The notes beneath the pieces are model-generated. The model did not search any database and had not been told where the DNA came from. It saw only the letters and a program-made list of their open reading frames with translations. 35,044 bases of DNA. Source: Bacteroidota bacterium (GTDB lineage: Bacteria; Bacteroidota; Bacteroidia; Chitinophagales; Chitinophagaceae). The position numbers and the translations under genes were made by a program. Positions 15,781 to 23,544 of the stretch are shown in pieces; position 1 is the stretch's first letter; the number at the start of each line of letters is the position of its first letter. The stretch is taken from positions 1-35,044 of the forward strand of contig JABDAP010000020.1 of the NCBI GenBank assembly GCA_013289065.1, written 5' to 3'.

Positions 15781-16575
15781 ATGGAAATAGCGGGTTACCT
15801 GGCTGCTTTGCTGATCGGTATTTCTCTGGGCCTGATCGGCGGCGGCGGTTCTATCTTAACCATTCCCGTTCTTGTTTATTTATTTCATATCCCGCCAACA
15901 GTGGCAACAGGTTATTCTTTATTTATTGTTGGGTGCAGCAGCCTTGCAGGTGCGTATAAAAATTACCGCCGCGACAATATCAATTTCAAAGCGGCTTTTT
16001 CTTTTGGTATTGCTTCCATTATTACGGTTGTATTGATCCGCAAATTTTTAATACCGGTCATACCCGATCATTTGTTCATGATCGGCAACATTATTGTTAC
16101 AAAATCATTGGCCACCATGTTGCTGTTTGCCATCGTGATGATCATTGCATCACAAAGCATGATCAAGAAACAGGTGGTGGAAAAAAGCGGCGATAGCGAT
16201 AACCCGATCGTCCTCACCAAAGCATTGTTCCGTGGTGTACAGGTTGGCATATTAACGGGGCTGCTGGGCGCCGGCGGTGGTTTTATTATCATACCGGTAT
16301 TGATCTTTTCTTTTAACCTGAGTATGAAGCAGGCCATCGGTACTTCGCTTCTTATTATAGCGATGAATTCTTTATTTGGTTTTGCGGGCGATCTTTTTCA
16401 TCATCAATTCGATTGGTCGCTACTTCTTCCTATTACCGCTATTGCGGTTACGGGGGTTTTTATCGGCAGAAAAATGGGGGAAACCATTCCCGGTGAAAAA
16501 TTGAAAAAAGGGTTTGGGTGGTTTGTATTGGTGATGGGAGTGTATATTATTATTCATGAGTTGTTTATAAAATAA
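15781..16575 (+). CDS. TauE/SafE family sulfite/anion exporter
   Basis: A 264-residue membrane protein with about eight transmembrane segments in two repeats. The start at ATG 15781 (MEIAGYLAALLIGISLGLIG) is preferred over a TTG at 15742. Both repeats carry the family motif: GLIGGGGSILTIPVLVY (about 17-33) and GLLGAGGGFIIIPVLIF (about 173-189), each followed by a (A/T)GYSL or AIGTSLL segment. TauE/SafE proteins move sulfite, sulfoacetate or related organosulfur anions across the inner membrane. Sitting between ytxJ and a TsdA-like cytochrome, a sulfur-oxyanion role is likely. A CATCTTTG box at 15753-15760 could be its -7 element. Confidence 0.9.
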   Translation: MEIAGYLAALLIGISLGLIGGGGSILTIPVLVYLFHIPPTVATGYSLFIVGCSSLAGAYKNYRRDNINFKAAFSFGIASIITVVLIRKFLIPVIPDHLFMIGNIIVTKSLATMLLFAIVMIIASQSMIKKQVVEKSGDSDNPIVLTKALFRGVQVGILTGLLGAGGGFIIIPVLIFSFNLSMKQAIGTSLLIIAMNSLFGFAGDLFHHQFDWSLLLPITAIAVTGVFIGRKMGETIPGEKLKKGFGWFVLVMGVYIIIHELFIK

Positions 16576-16654
16576 GTTTACTAATTCACCGCCGAGGCAG
16601 GGAGAAAGTAAATATCTTCCCGGGATTTTTTATCTTTCGCTGCAATCATCTTTC

Positions 16655-17626
16655 ATGTATTTTAAAACTAACTGGTTCCCGGTATTATTGAGTGCGGTGA
16701 TTGTATTGGCCATCGCCGATGCAGTTTGGGATCATTATGATGCATCAGGAACATCTACCACATCTGCTGCTGATTGCTGGACAGGCGCCGGCCCCAACCA
16801 GATACCGGTTGATGCAAATGGCGCGATGATCCGTTACGGAAGGGATCTTATCGCAAATACTTCCTTCTATCTTGGGCCGAAAGGAACGGTGATGCATATC
16901 AGTAATGGCATGAATTGCCAGAACTGCCATCTCGAAGCGGGCACCAAACCCTGGGGAAATAATTATGGCGCAGTTGCATCAACCTATCCAAAATTCAGGG
17001 AAAGATCCGGGCGTAAAGAAAGTATTGAAAAAAGAGTGAATGATTGCATTGAAAGAAGCCTCAACGGCCGCGCGATAGACAGCAGCAGTAAAGAAATGCG
17101 CGCAATTGCTGCTTATATCAAATGGCTCGGAAAAGAAGTTCCTATGGGAAGCAAACCAAAGGGTTCGGGCATTATGGAACTAACTTATTTATCAAGAGCC
17201 GCCGATCCTGCCAATGGAAAAACGGTGTATGTTGCTTATTGCGAAAGATGTCATGGAAAAAATGGCGAGGGACAAATAAATATTGATAACGCCGGTTATG
17301 CTTATCCGCCACTATGGGGAAACAACAGTTATAATTCCGGCGCTGGATTGTTTCGTTTATCAAGATTGGCGGGATATGTAAAGAACAATATGCCCAATCC
17401 GCTCAACTATCACAACCCCGAACTTACTGATGAAGAATCATGGGATGTGGCGGCTTATATCAACTCACAACCCAGGCCCACGCACGATCTCAGCAAAGAC
17501 TGGCCAAGGATCGCCGGCAAACCATTCGATCATCCTTTTGGCCCTTATGCAGATACGTTTAGCGAAATGCAGCATAAATACGGGCCGTTTGCGGAAATAG
17601 TGAAGGCAGGTAAAAAAAGTAAATAA
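16655..17626 (+). CDS. tsdA: TsdA-like dihaem cytochrome c (thiosulfate dehydrogenase / tetrathionate reductase)
   Basis: A 323-residue exported cytochrome. Residues 8-25 are a signal/anchor helix. Haem motifs are CQNCH (88-92) and CERCH (196-200). Between them, IEKRVNDCIERSLNGRAIDS contains Cys131, placed where TsdA has the unusual cysteine that ligates haem 1; the neighbouring MRAIAAYIKWLGKEVPMG and the later YPPLWGNNSYNSGAGLFRL and KNNMPN segments also follow TsdA. TsdA couples two thiosulfates into tetrathionate, or the reverse, in the periplasm, passing electrons to or from c-type carriers. The upstream TauE/SafE transporter supports a sulfur role. A TATCTTTC box at 16631-16638 may be its promoter. 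Direction of catalysis cannot be told from sequence. Confidence 0.82.
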   Translation: MYFKTNWFPVLLSAVIVLAIADAVWDHYDASGTSTTSAADCWTGAGPNQIPVDANGAMIRYGRDLIANTSFYLGPKGTVMHISNGMNCQNCHLEAGTKPWGNNYGAVASTYPKFRERSGRKESIEKRVNDCIERSLNGRAIDSSSKEMRAIAAYIKWLGKEVPMGSKPKGSGIMELTYLSRAADPANGKTVYVAYCERCHGKNGEGQINIDNAGYAYPPLWGNNSYNSGAGLFRLSRLAGYVKNNMPNPLNYHNPELTDEESWDVAAYINSQPRPTHDLSKDWPRIAGKPFDHPFGPYADTFSEMQHKYGPFAEIVKAGKKSK

Positions 17627-17660
17627 AGTAAATATTGTATGTAGTTCAAATGATAATCTA

Positions 17661-17696
17661 TAATTACTAATTATTAATTATTAACTACTAATTAAT
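17661..17696. repeat. TAATTATTAATTATTAACTA repeat (family E, copy E1)
   Basis: An AT-only block of TTANTAATT words fills the gap between the convergent tsdA and GNAT genes. The end of the GNAT frame (LLISS and its TAA) is read from within it on the minus strand. Confidence 0.7.
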
Positions 17697-18187
17697 AGCC
17701 GCATCATCCAATCAACCTGCACATCCTCTCCTAATAAAAATTCGTGTTCGCCAAATTTTTGAAAGCCGCATTTTGTATAGAACTGAATAGCGTTTGGATT
17801 GTGTTCCCATACGCAGAGCCAGATAAATTTTTTGTGTTTGTTTTTTGAATATGCGATCGCAGCATTCATCAATGCTTTACCGATCCCTTGCCCGATAAAA
17901 GAAGTAACGGCATATAATCGTGCTATTTCAATCGCATTTTCTTTCGTATCATCTTTCAAAAAAATATAGCCGGCCGGCTGATCATTTACATAAGCAAGTA
18001 AAAATGTATTTCCCGATTCTCCTACCTGTGCCATCAGTTGTTCTTTGCTGAACTGTTCTGCAAAGAATTTATCCATGTTTTCTTTTGTATTGTGATGCGC
18101 ATATGTATGATAAAATGTTTGATGGCTGATATCAGCGATCAATTCAGCGTCGGCAATTGCAGCGGTGCGGATATTTATCTGATCCAT
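17681..18187 (-). CDS. GNAT family N-acetyltransferase
   Basis: A 168-residue GNAT protein. Strand 1 and the first helix are INIRTAAIADAELIADISHQTF; the acetyl-CoA-binding motif is IARLYAVTSFIGQGIGKALM (the GQGIGKA loop), followed by WLCVWEHNPNAIQFYTKCGFQKFGEHEF, a typical GNAT C-terminus. It transfers an acetyl group from acetyl-CoA to an amine; the substrate is unknown. The last residues LLISS and the stop are encoded by repeat E1, so the original C-terminus may have been altered. It starts 30 bases after the stop of the small membrane protein upstream, so the two are probably cotranscribed. Confidence 0.88.
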   Translation of the reverse strand: MDQINIRTAAIADAELIADISHQTFYHTYAHHNTKENMDKFFAEQFSKEQLMAQVGESGNTFLLAYVNDQPAGYIFLKDDTKENAIEIARLYAVTSFIGQGIGKALMNAAIAYSKNKHKKFIWLCVWEHNPNAIQFYTKCGFQKFGEHEFLLGEDVQVDWMMRLLISS

Positions 18188-18217
18188 TGAAATAATTATT
18201 GTGTGATCAACCCTGTA

Positions 18218-18613
18218 TCAGAATTCTTTCGGAACCTGCTGAATACCGATTATAAAAATAATAACACAACCCGTCAGCACGCATGCATGGGCAAACAAAA
18301 AACCAACCGCGATCCAATGGATCACGGTAAAAAAAGAGAGAAAAATACCTTCTACGATAATAAAGTAGGCAAAATTACGGGTCTTATACAGTGTACAGAT
18401 AACGGCTACGATGCTGAATACACCCACTAGAAAAAATACGACCCAGCCCAATACTGCATAGTTAGAGAATACCGACACTTTGATCATTTCCTGGGGATAA
18501 GGAAAAAGCAACGAGTCGTCAGGCTGATGCGTTGCCATGCGAAGCCCACGGACGAGGCCGAAGATCGCAGATATGGATAATAAGAAAACGGAGATTTTCC
18601 GGGAACGTTGCAT
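18218..18613 (-). CDS. small four-helix membrane protein of unknown function
   Basis: A 131-residue protein with four hydrophobic segments: about 7-23 (ISVFLLSISAIFGLVRG), 48-70 (SNYAVLGWVVFFLVGVFSIVAVI), 79-98 (FAYFIIVEGIFLSFFTVIHW) and 103-124 (FLFAHACVLTGCVIIFIIG). I do not recognise the family. The first loop is longer and polar (RMATHQPDDSLLFPYPQEMIK). It lies immediately upstream of the GNAT gene on the same strand with a 30-base gap, so they likely form a two-gene unit. No catalytic motif is visible. The ATG at 18613 is the only start before the first helix. Confidence 0.75.
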   Translation of the reverse strand: MQRSRKISVFLLSISAIFGLVRGLRMATHQPDDSLLFPYPQEMIKVSVFSNYAVLGWVVFFLVGVFSIVAVICTLYKTRNFAYFIIVEGIFLSFFTVIHWIAVGFLFAHACVLTGCVIIFIIGIQQVPKEF

Positions 18614-18691
18614 TTATCGGATAAAGCTATAAAAACTTTAGTAAGAAATCAGTGGAGCAAAATATTTTTAATGCGAAGGTGTTGGCTGATA

Positions 18692-19882
18692 TCAATTGTC
18701 AATTAATTCTATCACCATGGCACTTGCACCGCCACCGCCATTGCAAATACCTGCGGCGCCTATTTTTCCGCCATGTTGTTTCAACACATTGATCAAGGTA
18801 ACAATAATTCTTGCACCACTGCAACCTAACGGATGTCCTAATGAAACTGCGCCTCCATGTACATTTACTTTTGCAGGATCCAGTTTCATCTTTTGAATAT
18901 TTGCGATACCTACAACGGAAAATGCTTCGTTCAATTCTGTAAAATCAATATCGCTCATCTGCAAGCCTGCTTTGGCAACTGCTTTCGGAACGGCGAGTGA
19001 TGGTGTGGTAGTGAACCATTCAGGCGCCTGTTCGGCATCTGCATAACTGCGTATCACAGCAAGTGGTTTGATACCCATCGCATCCGCTTTTTCTTTACTC
19101 ATCAAAACAAGCGCTGCGGCGCCATCATTCATAGTTGATGCATTGGCCGCTGTTACGGTTCCGTCTTTTGTGAAAGCAGGTTTCAATTCGGGTATCTTAT
19201 CAAACTTTACATTAAATGCTTCTTCGTCTTTTGCAAATTTGATGGGATCGCCTTTGCGCTGCGGAATGTTTACCGGTACTATTTCAGCATCAAAATAACC
19301 TTTGCTCCATGCCGATTGGCTGCGTTGATAGCTTTCTGTTGCAAATGCATCCTGTTCTTCGCGGCTGATATTACATTCTTTTGCGCAGAGTTCGGCAGCA
19401 TTACCCATTGCATAATTATGATACACATCTGTCAGCCCGTCTTTCGCGAGCCCATCGATCAGATTCACATTACCATATTTATTACCCCAACGCATATTCG
19501 CGTTATAAAAAGGTACATTACTCATACTTTCCATTCCGCCTGCAACAATAATATCGGCGTCACCCAAAAGAATTGTTTGCGCAGCCTGTGCTATGGCTTT
19601 CATGCCACTGGCGCAAACTTTATTTACTGTTGTGGCAATAACATTATCAGGTAAGCCGGCAAATTTAGATGCCTGCCTGGCGGGTGCCTGGCCTGTGTTG
19701 GCCTGTAACACACAACCCATCAAAACTTCCTGTACATCTGTTGGTTTGATACCGGCTTTTTCAACTGCGGCTTTAATGGCTAGCGCACCTAATTGCGGCG
19801 CAGAAAAATCTTTGAGGCTGCCTCCAAAACTACCGATCGGTGTACGAACGGCTGAAACAATATAAACGATCCTGCTACTCAT
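18692..19882 (-). CDS. acetyl-CoA C-acetyltransferase (thiolase)
   Basis: A 396-residue thiolase. The nucleophile is Cys90 in NKVCASGMKA, the general base and second cysteine are His350 and Cys354 in GHPLGCSGAR, and NEAF in FTELNEAFSV completes the active site. RTPIGSFGGSL, GGMESMSNVPF and CNGGGGASAMVI are further family signatures, and the sequence is closest in feel to the mitochondrial ACAT1 type, so acetoacetyl-CoA formation or cleavage is likely. It may serve fatty-acid or branched-chain amino-acid breakdown, or feed acetoacetyl-CoA to biosynthesis. A consensus -7 box and an 18-bp palindrome that could be a TetR-type operator lie just upstream, suggesting control by an acyl-CoA-responsive repressor. 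Confidence 0.94.
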   Translation of the reverse strand: MSSRIVYIVSAVRTPIGSFGGSLKDFSAPQLGALAIKAAVEKAGIKPTDVQEVLMGCVLQANTGQAPARQASKFAGLPDNVIATTVNKVCASGMKAIAQAAQTILLGDADIIVAGGMESMSNVPFYNANMRWGNKYGNVNLIDGLAKDGLTDVYHNYAMGNAAELCAKECNISREEQDAFATESYQRSQSAWSKGYFDAEIVPVNIPQRKGDPIKFAKDEEAFNVKFDKIPELKPAFTKDGTVTAANASTMNDGAAALVLMSKEKADAMGIKPLAVIRSYADAEQAPEWFTTTPSLAVPKAVAKAGLQMSDIDFTELNEAFSVVGIANIQKMKLDPAKVNVHGGAVSLGHPLGCSGARIIVTLINVLKQHGGKIGAAGICNGGGGASAMVIELIDN

Positions 19883-19900
19883 TATGTATTATTTGAGACG

Positions 19901-19908
19901 CAAATATA
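19901..19908 (-). promoter_or_regulatory. -7 box TATATTTG of the thiolase gene
   Basis: On the minus strand TATATTTG matches TAnnTTTG exactly, ending 18 bases before the ATG at 19882. Transcription would begin about 10-15 bases before the start codon. Confidence 0.65.
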
Positions 19909-19916
19909 CGGAAATG

Positions 19917-19934
19917 AACTAACGCCTGTTAGTT
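19917..19934. promoter_or_regulatory. 18-bp palindrome overlapping the thiolase promoter, candidate TetR-type operator
   Basis: AACTAAC-GCCT-GTTAGTT is a perfect 7+4+7 inverted repeat centred about 21 bases upstream of the -7 box centre, so it covers the -33 region. TAAC-N4-GTTA spacing is common for TetR/AcrR-type repressors of fatty-acid genes. Confidence 0.55.
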
Positions 19935-20039
19935 GTATCGAAACGGGAATTTTGAGCCACAAATACGGGGTTTTTCACGTATGGAACAATTGTTGCAAAG
20001 TTTACTTTTAGCTCCTAAGCAATTGTAAACGCACTATTT

Positions 20040-20186
20040 ATGGAACATCAATACATCTCACAGATGACTGCCAACCCCGAACTCGTTTCACTTGGCTTCA
20101 AAGGTTTATTCTCTGTTATTTTACTCGCAGTAATGTTCTTCCCGGAAAAAGATAAAAAGTTAACGGAGAAGCTAGAGAAGGAATAG
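20040..20186 (+). CDS. 48-residue single-pass membrane miniprotein
   Basis: A short open frame, MEHQYISQMTANPELVSLGF followed by KGLFSVILLAVMFFPEKD and KKLTEKLEKE, then TAG. It has one hydrophobic segment (about 22-34) followed by a strongly charged tail (KDKKLTEKLEKE), the layout of a small inner-membrane protein with a cytoplasmic or periplasmic helix. I do not recognise it. A near-consensus -7 box TACTTTTA lies at 20003-20010, 29 bases before the ATG, and repeat D1 begins four bases after the stop. It is divergent from the thiolase gene and convergent on ilvE. The composition and position favour a real gene, but with only 48 codons this is not certain. Confidence 0.6.
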   Translation: MEHQYISQMTANPELVSLGFKGLFSVILLAVMFFPEKDKKLTEKLEKE

Positions 20187-20189
20187 TTT

Positions 20190-20238
20190 ATAGACCATAG
20201 TCCATGGACCATGGTCTATGAACTATGAACTATGGCCT
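20190..20238. repeat. CATAGACCATGG palindrome cluster (family D, copy D1)
   Basis: TAGACCAT at 20191 pairs with ATGGTCTA around 20212-20219, and GAACTATG words follow. It separates the convergent 48-residue gene and ilvE. Confidence 0.7.
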
Positions 20239-20243
20239 AATAT

Positions 20244-21308
20244 CTATACAATAAAGTTCCAACCGAACTTGTCTTCTTCTTTTCCTGTGCGGAGGCGTTC
20301 TATTTTTAATTTCAGCCTTGATGAGATACTTGTTTTTGTATAAGCCGGCAAACTGTAATCAAGGCCTTCGATATGTATCGTTCCGATAGGCGCTACAACT
20401 GCGGCAGTACCTGCACCAAATGCTTCGGTGATGGTGTTATTTTCAAATGCGTTGACCAATTCATCTACCGATATCCTGCGTTCTTCCGTTTTATAGGCAA
20501 GATCGCGGGCAATCTCCAGTAACGAATCACGTGTGATGCCGTCTAAAATAGAATCAGATAAAGGTGGCGTGACCAATGTATCATTGATCACAAACATAGC
20601 ATTCATCATTCCTGATTCTTCGATGTATTTATTTTCTTTGGCATCGGTCCATAAAACCTGATCGTAGCCTTCTTTCCTCGCAAGATGGGTTGGATAAAAT
20701 GCGCCGCCATAATTGCCGCCGCATTTTGCAAAACCGGTTCCGCCTTTTCCGGCGCGTATATAATTGGTTTCTACTTTTACCTTTATCGGCTCCGCATATA
20801 ATGATGGAACCGGCCCCGTAAAAATAATAAAGCGGTATTCTTCTGCAACCTTAACACCAAACCTTGCTTCACTGGCAAATACAAAAGGGCGGAGATACAG
20901 GGCAGTACCGGGTTCTGAAGGTACCCATAACTGATCCATTTCAACCAGGCGAGCAATTCCTTCAACAAATATTTCCTTTGGTACAACTGCCATGCACATT
21001 CTTTCGAGCGAACGCACAAAGCGGTCGTAATGTTTATCCATCCGGAAGATATTGATGCGACCATCTTCCATGCGGAACGCTTTCATTCCCTCGAAAACTG
21101 TTTGTCCATAGTGCAATGCCAGTGCGGATGGGCTCATAACAAGATTTCCAAACGGTACAATATGCGGTGTTTGCCATTCGCCGTTTGCGTAATCACAAAC
21201 AAGCATATGGTCGGAAGTATACTTTCCAAATTCCAGGTTAGTAAAGTCTACCTCGCCGATCTTTGAATGGGTTGTTTTGCGGATGCGGATGTCTGTGAGA
21301 AGTTCCAT
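20244..21308 (-). CDS. ilvE: branched-chain amino acid aminotransferase
   Basis: A 354-residue fold-type IV PLP enzyme of the eukaryote-like BCAT group. The Schiff-base lysine is Lys195 in TGFAKCGGNYGGA; LHYGQTVFEGMKAFR near residue 67-81, YLRPFVFASE, EESGMMNAMFV and EAFGAGTAAVVAPIG are characteristic. It interconverts leucine, isoleucine and valine with their 2-oxo acids using glutamate/2-oxoglutarate in the cytoplasm, the last step of synthesis and first of breakdown. Start at ATG 21308; the leader consists entirely of a six-copy 16-bp tandem repeat that also encodes the end of the GNAT gene upstream. The two genes may be cotranscribed. Confidence 0.94.
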   Translation of the reverse strand: MELLTDIRIRKTTHSKIGEVDFTNLEFGKYTSDHMLVCDYANGEWQTPHIVPFGNLVMSPSALALHYGQTVFEGMKAFRMEDGRINIFRMDKHYDRFVRSLERMCMAVVPKEIFVEGIARLVEMDQLWVPSEPGTALYLRPFVFASEARFGVKVAEEYRFIIFTGPVPSLYAEPIKVKVETNYIRAGKGGTGFAKCGGNYGGAFYPTHLARKEGYDQVLWTDAKENKYIEESGMMNAMFVINDTLVTPPLSDSILDGITRDSLLEIARDLAYKTEERRISVDELVNAFENNTITEAFGAGTAAVVAPIGTIHIEGLDYSLPAYTKTSISSRLKLKIERLRTGKEEDKFGWNFIV

Positions 21309-21312
21309 TTTA

Positions 21313-21408
21313 TTTATTGGTTTATTCGTTTACTGGTTTATTTGTTTACTGGTTTATTTGTTTACTGGTTTATTCGTTTACTGGTTCATTTGTTTGTTGG
21401 TTTATTCA
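21313..21408. repeat. six tandem copies of a 16-bp unit TTTACTGGTTTATTTG
   Basis: Copies begin at 21313, 21329, 21345, 21361, 21377 and 21393; the second and third are identical and the others differ by one to three bases. The array fills the whole gap between the GNAT stop and the ilvE start and supplies the last codons (INE, TAA) of the GNAT protein. Confidence 0.9.
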
Positions 21409-21926
21409 TTTATGAGTTCGGGGGTGATCAAATATTTATATTTTTCAACTGCTGCGATAGCATCTTCAATGTCGATTGTCATTTTTACATTGGCTCTTGC
21501 ATAAATACCGGTTTCAGGTTGCAGGTGTTTAAATCCGATCTTTTCATATAGCTTAATTGCACCGGCATTTTTTGTGTTGGAATAGAGTATTACTTTTTTC
21601 GCACCTAATGCACGTGCCTTTTCAAAACTTGCATAGCTGATCGCTTCTGCTATTCCTTTACGGCGGAAATTGAGGTCAACAGCCATTTTGGTGAATTCAT
21701 AGGTTGTATCATCGATCTTACGTAATCCTACCGTGCCGGCTACTTCGCCATTATACAATGCCATCAGTATAGCGCCGCCTTTTTGAAGGATGGCGTCTTC
21801 CGGATTGCGCAGAACATATTCATCGATCGGTTCCATGGTAAACAATTCTTCGATCCATTGCCGGTTGAATTTTTCAAAATAAGGCTGATGGCCCAATTGA
21901 TAATCCACGATAGTTATCAGAGACAT
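21402..21926 (-). CDS. GNAT family N-acetyltransferase
   Basis: A 174-residue GNAT protein. The CoA-binding motif is FTKMAVDLNFRRKGIAEAIS (RRKGIA loop), preceded by GEVAGTVGLRKIDDTTYE and followed by KKVILYSNTKNAGAIKLYEKIGFKHL. The N-terminus FEKFNRQWIEELFTMEPIDEY resembles the YtmI/MarR-associated GNAT group often found in Bacteroidota. Substrate unknown. The very end (INE and the stop) lies in the first copy of the 16-bp tandem array. It is upstream of ilvE on the same strand and divergent from the MocR-type regulator at 22043. Confidence 0.88.
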   Translation of the reverse strand: MSLITIVDYQLGHQPYFEKFNRQWIEELFTMEPIDEYVLRNPEDAILQKGGAILMALYNGEVAGTVGLRKIDDTTYEFTKMAVDLNFRRKGIAEAISYASFEKARALGAKKVILYSNTKNAGAIKLYEKIGFKHLQPETGIYARANVKMTIDIEDAIAAVEKYKYLITPELINE

Positions 21927-22042
21927 ATTTCTGTTGGTTTTAATTGACAGAACAAAATTGTTACAAAAAATAATAATAAAACAGATTCAGTTTTTGTATT
22001 TTTGGCTATATCAGATTTGATCACGCGATAAAAATCAACAGT

Positions 22043-23479
22043 ATGAAATTCAACGGCGGCGACCACCTTTACATGCAGGTAGCAGAGGGATTAGAAAAAA
22101 TGATCTCGGAAGAAGTATTGCTTATCGGCGACAAACTTCCTTCCGTTCGTGTATTGAGTGAAGAGAACGGGATCAGCATGGGCACTGCGTTCCAGGCGTA
22201 TTATCATCTGGAGGCAAAGGGCCTGATCGAGTCGAGGCCGAAGTCGGGTTATTATGTCCGGTTCAATCATAAACGTTTTCCGGCGCTTCCTAAAATGATC
22301 CCAACAGATGCATTGTCGCATGAGGTGAGTGTGAAAGAAATGATCAATTCCATTTATGGTGATATCAGCGCTGCAGGTGTGATCAATTTTGCGCTGGCAG
22401 TACCTGATGCTTCGTTACTGCCTGTTGCCAAGATCAATAAATCGGTGATGCAGGCGCTTCGCAATTCAAAAGATCATTGCATCAATTATGAACAGACACA
22501 GGGAAATTTTGAACTGCGTAAACAGATCGCCAAACTTTCTTTTAACTGGGGCGGCAAAGTAAAACCTGATGAAGTAGTGATCACCAGCGGCTGTTTGCAG
22601 GCCATTACCATGTGTCTGAAAGCCGTTACCAAATACGGCGATACCGTTGCAGTTGAATGCCCCACTTATTTTGGCATTTACCAGGCTATTGAAAACATCG
22701 GTTTAAAAGTTGTGGAGATCACATCCGATCCGTTAAAAGGAGCCGATCTCGATTGCCTCGAAAAAACCATCAAAAAATTTCCTGTGAAAGCCTGCGTATT
22801 CATTCCCAATTATAATAACCCGATGGGCAGTTGCATGCCTGATGAAAATAAAAAGAAATTAGTAAGCATAATTACACGGCATAATATTCCGCTGATCGAA
22901 GATGATATTTATGGCGAAATGTATTTTGGAAAGAACCGCCCGCGTACCTGCAAATATTATGATACAAAAGGGCTGGTGATGCATTGTTCTTCACTGACAA
23001 AATCCTTAGCGCCGGGCTACCGCATCGGCTGGGCTATCCCCGGAAAATTTATTGATGAGGTAAAACAAACAAAACGTATCCAGAATATCAGTTGCCCAAC
23101 CATTACCCAGGCAGCGATGGCGCATTTTTTACAGAACGGGCGATATGAATATCATTTAAAGAACCTGCGGAAAGCTTTGCATACGCAGGGCCTTCGTTAT
23201 ATGCAGGCAGTGATCGATCATTTTCCGGCCGATACAAAAGTGTCGAGGCCTCAGGGTGGATTTATTTTGTGGGTTGAACTGAATAAAAAGATCAACACGT
23301 TTCAGCTTCGCACGGAAGCGATGAAACATAAGATATCCATTGTACCGGGAAGGATATTTTCAGTGAGTACCAATTATACAAACTGTATCCGCATCAGTTT
23401 TGGCAAACCGTTTTCAGAAGATTCGGAATATGGGTTGATGATGCTGGGTAAGCTGATCAAAAAAATGTTGCAGAGTTAA
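22043..23479 (+). CDS. MocR/PdxR-type GntR regulator with aminotransferase domain
   Basis: A 478-residue fusion. Residues about 5-72 are a GntR winged helix (LYMQVAEGLEKMISEEVLLIGDKLPSVRVL is its start; the recognition helix is near ISMGTAFQAYYHLEAKGLI). Residues about 110-470 are a class I aminotransferase fold with EDDIYGEM, CSSLTKSLAPGYRIGW (PLP lysine Lys320) and RISFGKPF. Such MocR proteins bind PLP or a PLP-amino-acid adduct and usually activate a neighbouring gene in vitamin B6, GABA or amino-acid metabolism. No B6 gene lies next to it, so the target is unclear; the divergent GNAT/ilvE unit, 116 bases away, is a candidate. Repeat D2 follows the stop. Confidence 0.92.
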   Translation: MKFNGGDHLYMQVAEGLEKMISEEVLLIGDKLPSVRVLSEENGISMGTAFQAYYHLEAKGLIESRPKSGYYVRFNHKRFPALPKMIPTDALSHEVSVKEMINSIYGDISAAGVINFALAVPDASLLPVAKINKSVMQALRNSKDHCINYEQTQGNFELRKQIAKLSFNWGGKVKPDEVVITSGCLQAITMCLKAVTKYGDTVAVECPTYFGIYQAIENIGLKVVEITSDPLKGADLDCLEKTIKKFPVKACVFIPNYNNPMGSCMPDENKKKLVSIITRHNIPLIEDDIYGEMYFGKNRPRTCKYYDTKGLVMHCSSLTKSLAPGYRIGWAIPGKFIDEVKQTKRIQNISCPTITQAAMAHFLQNGRYEYHLKNLRKALHTQGLRYMQAVIDHFPADTKVSRPQGGFILWVELNKKINTFQLRTEAMKHKISIVPGRIFSVSTNYTNCIRISFGKPFSEDSEYGLMMLGKLIKKMLQS

Positions 23480-23488
23480 TGAGGAGGC

Positions 23489-23544
23489 GTTCATAGACCA
23501 TGGTTGGACTATGGACTATGGTCTATGTCTATGGACTATTCACT
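23489..23544. repeat. CATAGACCATGG palindrome cluster (family D, copy D2)
   Basis: CATAGACCAT (23492-23501) pairs with ATGGTCTATG (23518-23527), with further GGACTATG words. It lies between the convergent MocR and CvfB genes; the CvfB stop codon (TAG at 23538-23536) is inside it. Confidence 0.75.

Noticed and set aside
21313-21408. Regular repeats resembling a CRISPR array
   Set aside because: Units are contiguous 16-mers with no unique spacers and no cas genes nearby.
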